Of a stretch of 43,372 bases of DNA, positions 36,247 to 43,372 are shown piece by piece. The stretch covers positions 1-43,372 of the forward strand of contig CAOKNG010000008.1 of assembly GCA_948470025.1 (NCBI GenBank), written 5' to 3'. How positions within the stretch are numbered: the stretch's first letter is position 1; every line of letters starts with the position of its first letter. The notes under the pieces are model-generated. The model made no database searches. It was not told where the DNA came from and worked only from the letters and a program-made list of their open reading frames with translations. The DNA comes from an uncultured Clostridium sp. Lineage in GTDB: Bacteria; Bacillota; Clostridia; TANB77; CAG-508. The position numbers and the translations under genes were made by a program.

Positions 36247-37201
36247 ATGACCCTAGATAATATAAAAGAAGAAATACAAAAGGCAGAAAGCATTGTAATT
36301 TTAACCCATGAAAATCCAGATGGAGATGCCATTCGGAAGTGCTCTTGGCTTATACAATGCTCTCATTCAAATAGGAAAGCAGGTAGAAGTAATTGTACCA
36401 GAATACCCTGCTATCTATAATTTTTTACCAAATGTAGATAAAATGCAAAAAGAAGGAACAAGGGAAATTTACGATTTGGCAATTGCAGTAGATAGTAGCG
36501 ATATCAAACGCTTAAATGGTTTTGCAAACTATTTTGAACATGCCAAAACCACGATTAATATTGACCATCATAGTGTGAATACTATGTTTGCAGACTATAA
36601 TTTTGTCAATCCAGATTCACCAGCATGTTGTCAAATTCTTATTTTAGTATTGGAATACTTAGGAGTAACCATTACCAAAGAAATAGGAAGTTGCCTAGTA
36701 ACGGGAATCATTACCGATACAGGCGGATTCAAATACTCAGGAACATCAAAAGAAACTTTTGAATTTACCGCTTGGTTGTTAAGTATTGGTGTTAATATAG
36801 CAGATATTTACCGTAATGTATTAGAAAAACAAACCAAAGGACATTTTGCCTTAAGTAAAATTGCAATGGATCGTTTAGAGTTATTAGAAGATGGCAAAGT
36901 AGCCTTTACGTATATTACCAAAAAAGATGAACAAGATGTGCAAGCACAAAATGGAGACCATTCTGGATTAGTGGATATTGGAAGAAGTATTGAAGGAGTA
37001 GAAGTATCCATTCTTCTTACAGAAAAAGAAGATGGCAGTTTCAAAGGGTCGCTACGTTCAAACGACTATGTTAATGTATCTGATGTATGTATGATGTTTG
37101 GTGGAGGAGGACACATCCGAGCAGCAGGGTGCCAAATTCATGCATCACTAGAAGAAGCAAAAGAAAGAATTCTTTACGAAATACGAGAACATTTAAAATA
37201 G
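36247..37201 (+). CDS. nrnA: NrnA-family DHH phosphoesterase (oligoribonuclease / pAp phosphatase), one CGG +1 site
   Basis: In frame 0 the gene breaks after HENPDGDAI. Reading CGGA (36334-36337) as Gly30 restores DGDAIGSALGL, the first DHH-family motif, with exact spacing and yields a 317-aa protein of normal length. Further motifs are the metal-binding AVDSSD near 79, NIDHHSVN near 103, TDTGGFKYS near 157 and the DHHA1 motif GGGGHIRAAG near 278. NrnA degrades nano-RNA and dephosphorylates pAp. The ATG at 36247 lies 13 bases after rbfA. Gly30 sits beside two metal ligands, so a mis-sense or truncated product would be dead. Confidence 0.95.
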
Positions 37202-37203
37202 AA

Positions 37204-37250
37204 AGAACCCCCAGTCACCTACGGTGACAGCCCCCTTAAATAAAGGGGCC
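37204..37250. repeat. palindromic repeat, copy D (inverted)
   Basis: AAGAACCCCCAGTCACCTAC through AAATAAAGGGGCC is the reverse complement of the family at 30711, with the central stem CAGTCACC/GGTGACAG. Located between nrnA and truB. Confidence 0.8.
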
Positions 37251-37291
37251 GTTTCTCTACTGATTATAGTTAATAATAAAATGTAGAGAAA

Positions 37292-37322
37292 TGTAGGGGC
37301 GAGCATTGCTCGTCCGAAAACC
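37292..37322. repeat. GTAGGGGC-type dispersed repeat
   Basis: GTAGGGGCGAGCATTGCTCG followed by TCCGAAAAC. GCGAGCATTGCTCG is an internal palindrome. It lies between nrnA and truB. Confidence 0.65.
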
Positions 37323-37367
37323 GTTAGTGTTCAAATGGTGGTTTTTTGTGTATTAGGAGAAAAATAA

Positions 37368-38231
37368 ATGGATGGAATTATTCTAATCAACAAAGAAAAA
37401 AATTACACCTCACACGATGTTGTAGCAATCGCAAAAAAAACGCTAGGCAAAAAAATAGGACACACAGGTACCTTAGACCCAAATGCAACAGGCGTATTAC
37501 CATTACTAGTAGGAAAAGGAACTCAAATTGCAAAATATTTAGTCAATCATGACAAAATCTATCAAGCTGTATTAAAACTAGGCATCAAAACCAATACCGC
37601 AGACATAACAGGCGAAATCTTGCAAGAGCAAAACGTGGACATGCCAAAAGAAGAGAAGATCAATAAAGTCTTATCTGTAATGGTAGGAAAAACAGCCCAA
37701 ACGCCACCAATGTATTCTGCCATCAAAGTAAAAGGAAAAAAACTATACGAGTACGCAAGGCAAGGAAAAACAGTAGAAATAGTGGCAAGACCAATTGAAA
37801 TCTATGCCCTAAATTTAGACAATATAAACAAAACTCAAAACGAAATCACTTTCACAGTCCACTGCTCCAAAGGAACCTACATTCGAACCCTTTGCGAACA
37901 AATAGCACAAAATCTAGGTACAATAGGCTGCATGAAAGACCTAAAACGTTTGCAAGTTGGCGAATTTCATATAAACAACAGCATTACAATCTCGGAATTA
38001 CAAGAAAAAAAAGACAATCTAGGCGATAATATGATTACCATAGAAGAATTTTTTGCAAATAAGGAAAAAATAATGTTAAATAAAAAACAATTAGAAAAAT
38101 TCTTAAATGGAGTAAAACTATCATATGCATTACCAGAAGAAACCTACAGAATATACGATAACAATAGATTTATTGGATTAGGAATCATACAAAATGGATA
38201 TTTAAAGAGAGATGTGATATTATGTGGATAA
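37368..38231 (+). CDS. truB: tRNA pseudouridine-55 synthase TruB
   Basis: A 287-aa protein. The catalytic Asp is in GHTGTLDPNATGVLPLLVG (about residue 39). The N-terminal DGIILINKEKNYTSHDVV and the RNA-binding SKGTYIRTLCEQIA are typical, and a C-terminal PUA-like region follows. It makes pseudouridine 55 in tRNAs. TAGGAG precedes the ATG. It ends the operon, with a hairpin downstream. No CGG codon. Confidence 0.95.
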   Translation: MDGIILINKEKNYTSHDVVAIAKKTLGKKIGHTGTLDPNATGVLPLLVGKGTQIAKYLVNHDKIYQAVLKLGIKTNTADITGEILQEQNVDMPKEEKINKVLSVMVGKTAQTPPMYSAIKVKGKKLYEYARQGKTVEIVARPIEIYALNLDNINKTQNEITFTVHCSKGTYIRTLCEQIAQNLGTIGCMKDLKRLQVGEFHINNSITISELQEKKDNLGDNMITIEEFFANKEKIMLNKKQLEKFLNGVKLSYALPEETYRIYDNNRFIGLGIIQNGYLKRDVILCG

Positions 38232-38241
38232 TTCTATAAAA

Positions 38242-38269
38242 GAGAGAACCAGATTTTTCTGATTCTCTC
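38242..38269 (+). terminator. hairpin after truB
   Basis: GAGAGAACCAGA and TCTGATTCTCTC form a 12-bp stem with one mismatch and a TTTT loop, 10 bases past the truB stop. No long T-run follows. Confidence 0.55.
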
Positions 38270-38304
38270 AGGTTCGCAAAAGTACTACTAATTGCTTGCA
38301 AAAT

Positions 38305-38619
38305 TTACAACTCTTTTGCTCTACAACGTTTGTCAGTATAGGGATAGGGTAAAATTTTAACAAAAGTCCTAGTAGAATATGGGATTCTAATGTTTTTGAA
38401 TCTTACAACTCTAAAACCGATTTCATCTAAAACTTTACAGAGTAAACTAAATGACGAATTATGCGATAGGTAGAATTCACTTTTTATAGTGTATATACCT
38501 AAAGGGTCCGTTTTAGTAACAGCTGAAAAAAGAATGCTATCAACATAATCTCTACACTGCCAGTTATTTAGTTTTTCACTATTTAGCCATTCCCGTTTAA
38601 AGTAAAATTGAGTCGCCAA
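38305..38619 (-). CDS. 104-aa protein of unknown function containing an in-frame CGG
   Basis: A small basic protein (NNWQCRDYVDSILFSAVTK, then DEIGFRVVRFKNIRIPYS). The layout loosely resembles phage or helper proteins ending in DEIGFRVVR, but I cannot assign it. The start is TTG at 38619 with GGAGGTG seven bases upstream. Codon 9 is CGG followed by G (38592-38595, FKREW). It is read in frame 0, since a +1 shift would meet TAA two codons later. It is one of two exceptions to the CGG rule and the only CGGG. Confidence 0.6.
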   Translation of the reverse strand: MATQFYFKREWLNSEKLNNWQCRDYVDSILFSAVTKTDPLGIYTIKSEFYLSHNSSFSLLCKVLDEIGFRVVRFKNIRIPYSTRTFVKILPYPYTDKRCRAKEL

Positions 38620-38765
38620 ATTTTACACCTCCAATCATTTTTTTTAATATTATCATATTTTAATAATAAATTCAATTAAAAAAATTGAAAACTTTCCGTC
38701 CGCCCTTCATATTGTCACATTCCTTGTTAAAGAAGGTTTCTTGAGTATTAGATAATTATATTTTG

Positions 38766-38797
38766 CTTCGGGCAGACACAAGGACTGTCCCTACGAA
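38766..38797. repeat. GTAGGGGC-type repeat, inverted copy
   Basis: TTCGGGCAGACACAAGGACTG followed by TCCCTACG is the family in reverse orientation. It lies in the otherwise featureless stretch between the 38305-38619 gene and the small membrane gene. A further fragment, GTCCGCCCTTCATATTGTC, is near 38700. Confidence 0.5.
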
Positions 38798-38815
38798 TGT
38801 GCAAATAATTAGGTT

Positions 38816-39002
38816 CTACGAATACGATGACAAATTAACACGCAGATTGACTAGGACACTTGGTAAAATAAGAGAAATTGTGGCGAGGGCAAAAATGGCG
38901 ATACTACCTCCGTTTATTTTGATTTTGTTTCCATTCATAAATTCCATAAAACAATGTTTTAAAAAAAATAAATATTGAAATAAGACCAATTACAATCCTC
39001 AT
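38816..39002 (-). CDS. hidden 61-aa two-helix membrane protein of the ger operon, one CGG +1 site
   Basis: This gene is invisible in any single frame. From ATG at 39002, 28 bases past the ger C-subunit stop, 30 codons read MRIVIGLISIFIFFKTLFYG then IYEWKQNQNK. They meet an in-frame CGGA (38909-38912), with AGG TAG following in frame 0. Reading it as Gly31 with +1 continues GGSIAIFALATISLILPSVL and ends at TAG 38816. The result has two clean membrane helices, one in each frame. Small membrane proteins of this layout accompany GerA-type receptor operons in Bacilli and Clostridia (GerD/GerXD-like accessory subunits), so the position fits. The ribosome-binding site is weak (AGTGAG). The gene was found by applying the CGG rule. 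Confidence 0.7.
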
Positions 39003-39030
39003 TTGATACACTCACTTTCTGATTTAAATT

Positions 39031-40266
39031 TTAGCTTTCCATAAGAATATAGCTTGATTTTATAGTCGTATCAACCGATACATGAAAAAATGAATCTTTA
39101 AAATGTTCTAACCAATTAAAGCTTTCCCATTCGTCAAATGTTTGGAAATTTTGTACAACATATTTTCCAAATCCATCAATATCACTTTTAAATTCCTTTG
39201 AAACTTTATAGAGATATTCATATATTTTTGTGGTTAAATAAGAATCTAAAGCTTCTTCTAAGGTTTCTATTTCATTAGATGAAATGTATTTCGCATTTTC
39301 GTCCATGGTTAAAATACGTGCTTCTAATTTGATAGTAGAAGTAATGTATGGCGAACCATTGACAAGTTTTACTTTATTTTTTGTATTTTTTACAAGACGA
39401 ACACGAAGAGAAATCGTATCATTTTCTTCAAAAGGACTTGGGATATTTATAATACAACTATTTAAACTGCCAGAAATCATATGATGGCAAATGGTTTCTA
39501 ATCCATTTAATTCTCCTACTAATTTATCACCAAAAAAAACAGCAAGTCCCATATTTTCAATGTTACTTTTTCCTTGAATTAATGTTTCATTTGCTTTATT
39601 AGAAGAATCCTTTTCAAAGGAATTTTCCCCAGTATTTAAATCATGTGTATCATCTGAATTGATACCACCAAGAATAGCATAACAAGTTTGGAAGGTATCG
39701 TTATAATCCGAAAAGAAGTCGCTAAGGGTAATGTTTTGGGTAAAACCAGTATATTCACTAGAAGTAGGAGCAATTTCATAATATCTTGCAGATAGTTTTT
39801 CTAAAACTGGTTTGGAATTGTTTAGAAAATATTCTGCACTACATCTACTAACAAGTACATTACAATCTGGGCGTACTTCTACTTTATTCATTAAGGTAAA
39901 TAAAGTTTCTGAAATACCATTTGCTGCAAATTCTTCTGAAAATACAATAATCTTACAATGTGCTAGATTTGACTCTTTGCTTAAATAGCTATTTAATAAA
40001 TTAACACCAGAATCGAAAGAATCACATTCGATGGTAGTAACAATAGAAGAATCGGATTGAGAAGAACCGCCACTTTCGGAAGAACCACCAGGAACGGAAA
40101 TTTGAAAACTAAGTTTTAATTTATTGTTTTCCCCAACATCAAACCCAATTGCTACTACAAAAGCTAGATGGTCAATATTTTGTTCATTATAGCATCCAGA
40201 AAGTGAAAAAAGAAGAATGGTTAAAATAAGGAAAAGTAGGGTACTTGTTTTCCATTTTTTATTCAC
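39031..40266 (-). CDS. spore germinant receptor C subunit (GerAC/GerKC-type lipoprotein)
   Basis: A 411-aa lipoprotein. The signal peptide ends in the lipobox LSGC (Cys about 26) followed by YNEQNIDHLAFVVAIGFDVG, typical of Ger(x)C proteins. The long C-terminal domain includes the GLAVFFGDKLVGELNGLET segment. The protein sits on the outer face of the spore inner membrane as part of the nutrient receptor. The start is GTG with GGGAGG upstream. It is the third gene of the A-B-C order, two bases after the B subunit stop. No CGG codon. Confidence 0.93.
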   Translation of the reverse strand: MNKKWKTSTLLFLILTILLFSLSGCYNEQNIDHLAFVVAIGFDVGENNKLKLSFQISVPGGSSESGGSSQSDSSIVTTIECDSFDSGVNLLNSYLSKESNLAHCKIIVFSEEFAANGISETLFTLMNKVEVRPDCNVLVSRCSAEYFLNNSKPVLEKLSARYYEIAPTSSEYTGFTQNITLSDFFSDYNDTFQTCYAILGGINSDDTHDLNTGENSFEKDSSNKANETLIQGKSNIENMGLAVFFGDKLVGELNGLETICHHMISGSLNSCIINIPSPFEENDTISLRVRLVKNTKNKVKLVNGSPYITSTIKLEARILTMDENAKYISSNEIETLEEALDSYLTTKIYEYLYKVSKEFKSDIDGFGKYVVQNFQTFDEWESFNWLEHFKDSFFHVSVDTTIKSSYILMES

Positions 40267-40268
40267 CG

Positions 40269-41399
40269 TTAAAACCTCCCTTCGCTATTTCCTGAAGGAA
40301 CATTACTCTGTCCCTTTTTTATATGTTTTTTCTTGTAATTTGCAAGGAACAATACAACAAAGCCAAGAACAAATACAAGAAGAAGGGTAAGATAGCGAAA
40401 TACTGTATCTTGTACAAATCGAATTTGGGCAATGTTTTTTGGTATGAGAGCAAATACAAAGATAAGGGCACAAAAACAATAAATCATTGGTTTTGTATCA
40501 GAGGTTTTGGCAATTTTTTTGAAAATATTTGAAATCGTCCAAACCGTAATGCTTAGGTAAGACATAAGGGATAAAATCCAACCTAAAATAAAAAGTGCAT
40601 CTGGTCTTTGTAAAAACCTGCCAAAATTTGTTCCACGAATCAACAAATAAACAGGAGAGATTTCGTTTATGGTTAAAACATCTGCAAAAGAGAAAAGAAG
40701 AGTTGTTACACTTAAAAGTAAGTAAAAAGCAGAAATACCAATTGAAATATAGCTGATTTTATGGAAATCTTTTGGATTTTTTAGTAAGGGTTTTAAAAAG
40801 TATAAATAAGCAATTCCAGTAAAGGCAAATAAATTACTCATACCACTAAAAAAGGTCTGGTTTATACCATAACCCCATATTGGGAAAATTCGCTTTATTT
40901 CGAACCTTGAGAAAATGCAAAAAAAAGCAATTAGTAGGTTTAGTAAGATAATTGGTACAATAATAAGGTTGCATTTGGTAATGGTTCGAAAACCAAAGCG
41001 ATTGGCAATGGCTGCGGCAATTAAGAAAAATAGTAGCATTAAGCAAATGGTAGCTTTTTCAAAATAGACCACTTTTATCATTTCCGAAAAATTACGAAGA
41101 ACGGTACTAGAAATGATAATAAAGTATAATATAAATAAAATACCAAGTATGGTTTTTAGTACTTTTCCTCCTAAAAATTCGCTAATATCTAAGATATCGC
41201 TATCACCAAAGGGTTTCCACAGTTTTAGGATAAGACCTAAAAAGAGAAAGACCAAAAGGGTAATAAAAATAATATTTAAAGAGGCGGAGGAACCGCAATG
41301 TTCTAATATATTTTGTGGTAGATTTAGTACAAGATGATTTAAAATAATAATAATAACAAAAGCAATTCCTTCGATTGTACCAAGTTTTGAACTACTCAT
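40269..41399 (-). CDS. spore germinant receptor B subunit (GerAB/GerKB-type transporter-like)
   Basis: A 376-aa protein with about ten membrane helices of the APC-superfamily-like GerAB group, which carries the germinant-binding pocket. It begins MSSSKLGTIEGIAFVIIII. ATG at 41399 is preferred to the in-frame ATG at 41423, since AGAAAGGAAG lies between them. It is located between the A and C subunits. No CGG codon. Confidence 0.93.
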   Translation of the reverse strand: MSSSKLGTIEGIAFVIIIILNHLVLNLPQNILEHCGSSASLNIIFITLLVFLFLGLILKLWKPFGDSDILDISEFLGGKVLKTILGILFILYFIIISSTVLRNFSEMIKVVYFEKATICLMLLFFLIAAAIANRFGFRTITKCNLIIVPIILLNLLIAFFCIFSRFEIKRIFPIWGYGINQTFFSGMSNLFAFTGIAYLYFLKPLLKNPKDFHKISYISIGISAFYLLLSVTTLLFSFADVLTINEISPVYLLIRGTNFGRFLQRPDALFILGWILSLMSYLSITVWTISNIFKKIAKTSDTKPMIYCFCALIFVFALIPKNIAQIRFVQDTVFRYLTLLLVFVLGFVVLFLANYKKKHIKKGQSNVPSGNSEGRF

Positions 41400-41442
41400 A
41401 AAAAACTTCCTTTCTAATTGCATATAGGAAAAATCGCCCGTA

Positions 41443-43156
41443 TTAATGGTTTTGATGTTTCCATGTCATACTCGTATCTGCTTGTCTCTTTGGTTTTTTT
41501 GTATTTAGAAAATCAGCACGATGTTCTCTTCGCCAAGCGGGGGAAAGAAACAAGCCTTTGTAATCTTTTGTAACAGGGACATATGGTTGTAGATAAGAAT
41601 AACCAAAGGATTTTAAATCGGCAAGGATAAGTGCATGAACAAATAGGCAAATACCAATTCCTAAAAATCCTAAGAAATAGCCAAGTATTACATAGACAAA
41701 ACGTGAAACACGGCAGTGGAAGCCAAAGGAGAAGTCTGGGATAGCAAAAGAGGCAATCGCAGTAATGGCAACAATAATGATAAGGATTGGGCTTACAATG
41801 TTGGCATCTACTGCTGCTTGTCCTAAAATAAGGGCTCCAACAATTCCAATGGTAGGGCCAATGGGGGTAGGAACACGAAGTCCTGCTTCACGAATTAGTT
41901 CAAACGAAAACTCCATTACCAAAATTTCAAAGATAATGGGAAGTGGAATGTTTTCTCTTGAAGAGACAATGGCAAAGAGAAGTTCCGTAGGGATTAGTTC
42001 TTGATGAAAGTTTGTAATTGCTACATAAAATCCTGGTAATAATAAAGTTAAGACGACTGCTAATATACGGATTATTTTTAGTAAATTCGCAAATTGATAT
42101 TTTAAGTTAGTATCTTCAGGTGAGGTAATAAAGTCAATAAAAGTACCAGGGGCAATAAGGGAGTATGGGCTTCCGTTTACTAAAATAACGACTCTACCTT
42201 CTAAAAGAAAGTTTGAGGCTTTATCGGGTCTTTCGGTGGAAATCATTTGAGGAAGACTGAACTTTCCATCATCTTCAATGAGTTGTTCTAATTGACCGAG
42301 AAGATAGAATGCTATCAACATCAATGTTATTTAAGCGATATTTTACCTCGGCTACTAAGTCGTTGTTTGTAATATTTTCAATATAGCAAACAGCACATTT
42401 GGTTTGGGTAATGGTGCCTACTTCTAGGTTTTCAATAATTAGTTTTTCATTATTAACAAAACGACGAAGAAGGGAGGTATTGGTACGAATATTTTCGGTA
42501 AAGGCTTCTTGTGACCCACGAATTACCACTTCGTTTTCTGGTTTTCCAACACTTCTTTGTTTAAAACCTTTTACATCAATATCAAAAACAATATTTAGGG
42601 TATCTACAAAAAGACAGCAATTTCCCATATTCACACTAGAGGCAACGTCGTCAAAAGTACAAATTTGTTTTACACTGTTTTGTGGTACTAAGTGGTTAAA
42701 AATATAAGTGCCTAAATCAAATTTTTTCACTTTTCTTACGACAATATTATTGGCTACGGCCTGTTTTACGGTTTCATTTTCGGGGTTTTGGTACATATTA
42801 GCAGTATTTCGAAGCATAAGAGGGTCTAGCACAAAATGATTAATGCTTGTGGTATCTACCATACCGTCAATATATAGTAAAAAAGCCTTATACTCTTTAT
42901 TTTTTGCAATCAAACGAAATTCTCGAACAATAATATCACTATTAATTAAAGTGTTAAATCTTGAAGTAATTGCTTCTAAATTAACATCAATGCTAGAAAA
43001 AATATTTTTCGGAGTTTCGATACTACTAGGAGGTGTGGGATTGCTTGCTATTTCTTCATTTGTTTCTGGAATGGAGAAATGATATTGTTCTTTTGGCTGA
43101 TAAGAAAATATACTTTTAAAACAAGTTATCATTGAATTCTTTTTTACTTTTTCCAC
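41443..43156 (-). CDS. spore germinant receptor A subunit (GerAA/GerKA-type), one CGG +1 site
   Basis: Two frames make one 570-aa GerA-family A subunit. Frame 0 from GTG 43156 (TTGGAGT seven bases upstream) covers the N-terminal cytoplasmic domain and stops seven codons after CGG. Reading CGGT (42295-42298) as Gly287 with +1 gives SILSSGQLEQLIEDDGKFSL, matching the family's SG-x-(I/L)EQLIED block. It continues through RPDKASNFLLEGRVVILVNG and SPYSLIAPG, several membrane helices (TPIGPTIGIVGALILGQAAV) and the C-terminal tail. The A subunit assembles with B and C to form the receptor or ion channel. A frameshift here would abolish germination if it were not read through. Confidence 0.93.
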
Positions 43157-43230
43157 GTGATTTACTCCAATCTAATTTATTCTTTCACATATTTTTAACA
43201 AAAAAGGAAATAAATATGCATGAAAAAGTG

Positions 43231-43257
43231 AAAAAAGAGTCGATGTGTTATCGACTC
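43231..43257 (-). terminator. terminator of the upstream minus-strand gene
   Basis: A perfect 8-bp stem (GAGTCGAT / ATCGACTC) with a 5-base loop is followed, read on the minus strand, by T6. Confidence 0.75.
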
Positions 43258-43263
43258 TGTAAT

Positions 43264-43372
43264 TTATAATATAATACAAATCAATCCGCCACTGCCTTCG
43301 TTTACAATACGTTCTAGTGTTTCTTGTAGTTTTCCTTGTGCATCTTCTGGCATACGGCAAAGTTTATTTTGT
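43264..43372 (-). CDS. C-terminal end of an unidentified protein (partial)
   Basis: The last 35 codons of a minus-strand gene whose start lies beyond the window: RMPEDAQGKLQETLERIVNE, then GSGGLICIIL and TAA. The frame is chosen because it ends just before the terminator and gives a protein-like sequence. I cannot name it. Confidence 0.55.
   Translation of the reverse strand, partial: QNKLCRMPEDAQGKLQETLERIVNEGSGGLICIIL

Noticed and set aside
38763..38978. Plus-strand 71-aa reading frame
   Set aside because: It overlaps a repeat, lacks a ribosome-binding site and is the shadow of the minus-strand small membrane gene.
1379..43156. Frameshifts as random sequencing or assembly errors
   Set aside because: Random indels would involve different bases, deletions as well as insertions, homopolymers and all codon phases. 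Here all 17 are a C before a Gly codon, with no shared flanks beyond CGG. A technology artefact specific to this motif cannot be wholly excluded without raw reads.
9020..43156. Broken genes as pseudogenes
   Set aside because: The affected genes include near-essential tsaD and otherwise intact recN, mutS2 and nrnA, with no in-frame stops or other damage once the CGG sites are read as Gly.
43172..43360. 62-aa Arg-rich reading frame at the right end
   Set aside because: It crosses the terminator hairpin and is out of frame with the more protein-like partial C-terminus ending at 43264.

Overview
The window is AT-rich DNA of a spore-forming Gram-positive bacterium, probably an uncultured gut member of the Clostridia. 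Evidence for this is a GerA-type germinant-receptor operon, a 3D-domain wall protein, sortase plus LPxTG, strong GGAGG ribosome-binding sites, TTG/GTG starts, and two families of dispersed palindromic repeats of the kind common in gut Firmicutes. The taxonomy is inference.

The main result concerns decoding. Eleven genes look frameshifted, and every break has the same form: an in-frame CGG that must be read as a 4-base unit CGGN yielding one glycine (skip C, read GGN, continue in +1). I count 17 such sites. CGGA occurs 12 times, CGGT 4 times and CGGC once (tentative). They lie in mutS2 (2), recN (2), sortase (3), a cohesin scaffold (3), tsaD, nrnA, mrnC, a metallophosphoesterase, the GerA A-subunit, an 88-aa protein and a hidden 61-aa membrane protein. 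At several, the restored Gly is a family-conserved residue. Every in-frame CGGA or CGGT I found is a shift site; only two CGG codons (one CGGC, one CGGG) are apparently read in frame 0. This suggests CGG has lost normal Arg decoding and triggers +1 decoding to Gly.

Layout. 1-1.7 kb: partial tRNA-Gln, a flippase-like membrane protein and a small protein. 1.7-8.9 kb: a surface cluster with two dockerin-bearing glucosaminidases, a membrane-anchored cohesin protein and another anchored Ig/cadherin-like protein. 9.0-12.6 kb: mutS2, an LPQTG protein and a convergent class D-like sortase. 12.7-20.4 kb: small membrane protein, GGCT-like protein, rbgA, mrnC, tRNA-Glu, tlyA, recN, 3D-domain protein, lysS. 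20.4-25.9 kb: accessory island with a seven-repeat protein of unknown function, a sigma-like protein, a HipA-like kinase, an unknown protein and a Fic protein. 25.9-30.0 kb: M50 protease, tsaD, metallophosphoesterase, and an SPFH/NfeD pair on the minus strand. 30.1-38.2 kb: the rimP-nusA-ylxR-ylxQ-infB-rbfA-nrnA-truB operon, interrupted by palindromic repeats. 38.3-43.2 kb: minus-strand unknown gene and the GerA-type A-B-C operon with a hidden small D-like gene. The window ends in an unidentified partial gene.

Working together: the cohesin/dockerin proteins probably hold peptidoglycan hydrolases at the cell surface. The nusA-infB operon supplies transcription and translation factors. The ger operon forms a spore receptor. 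The proposed CGG decoding would be needed for full-length TsaD, NrnA, RecN, MutS2, mini-RNase III, the sortase and the germination receptor.
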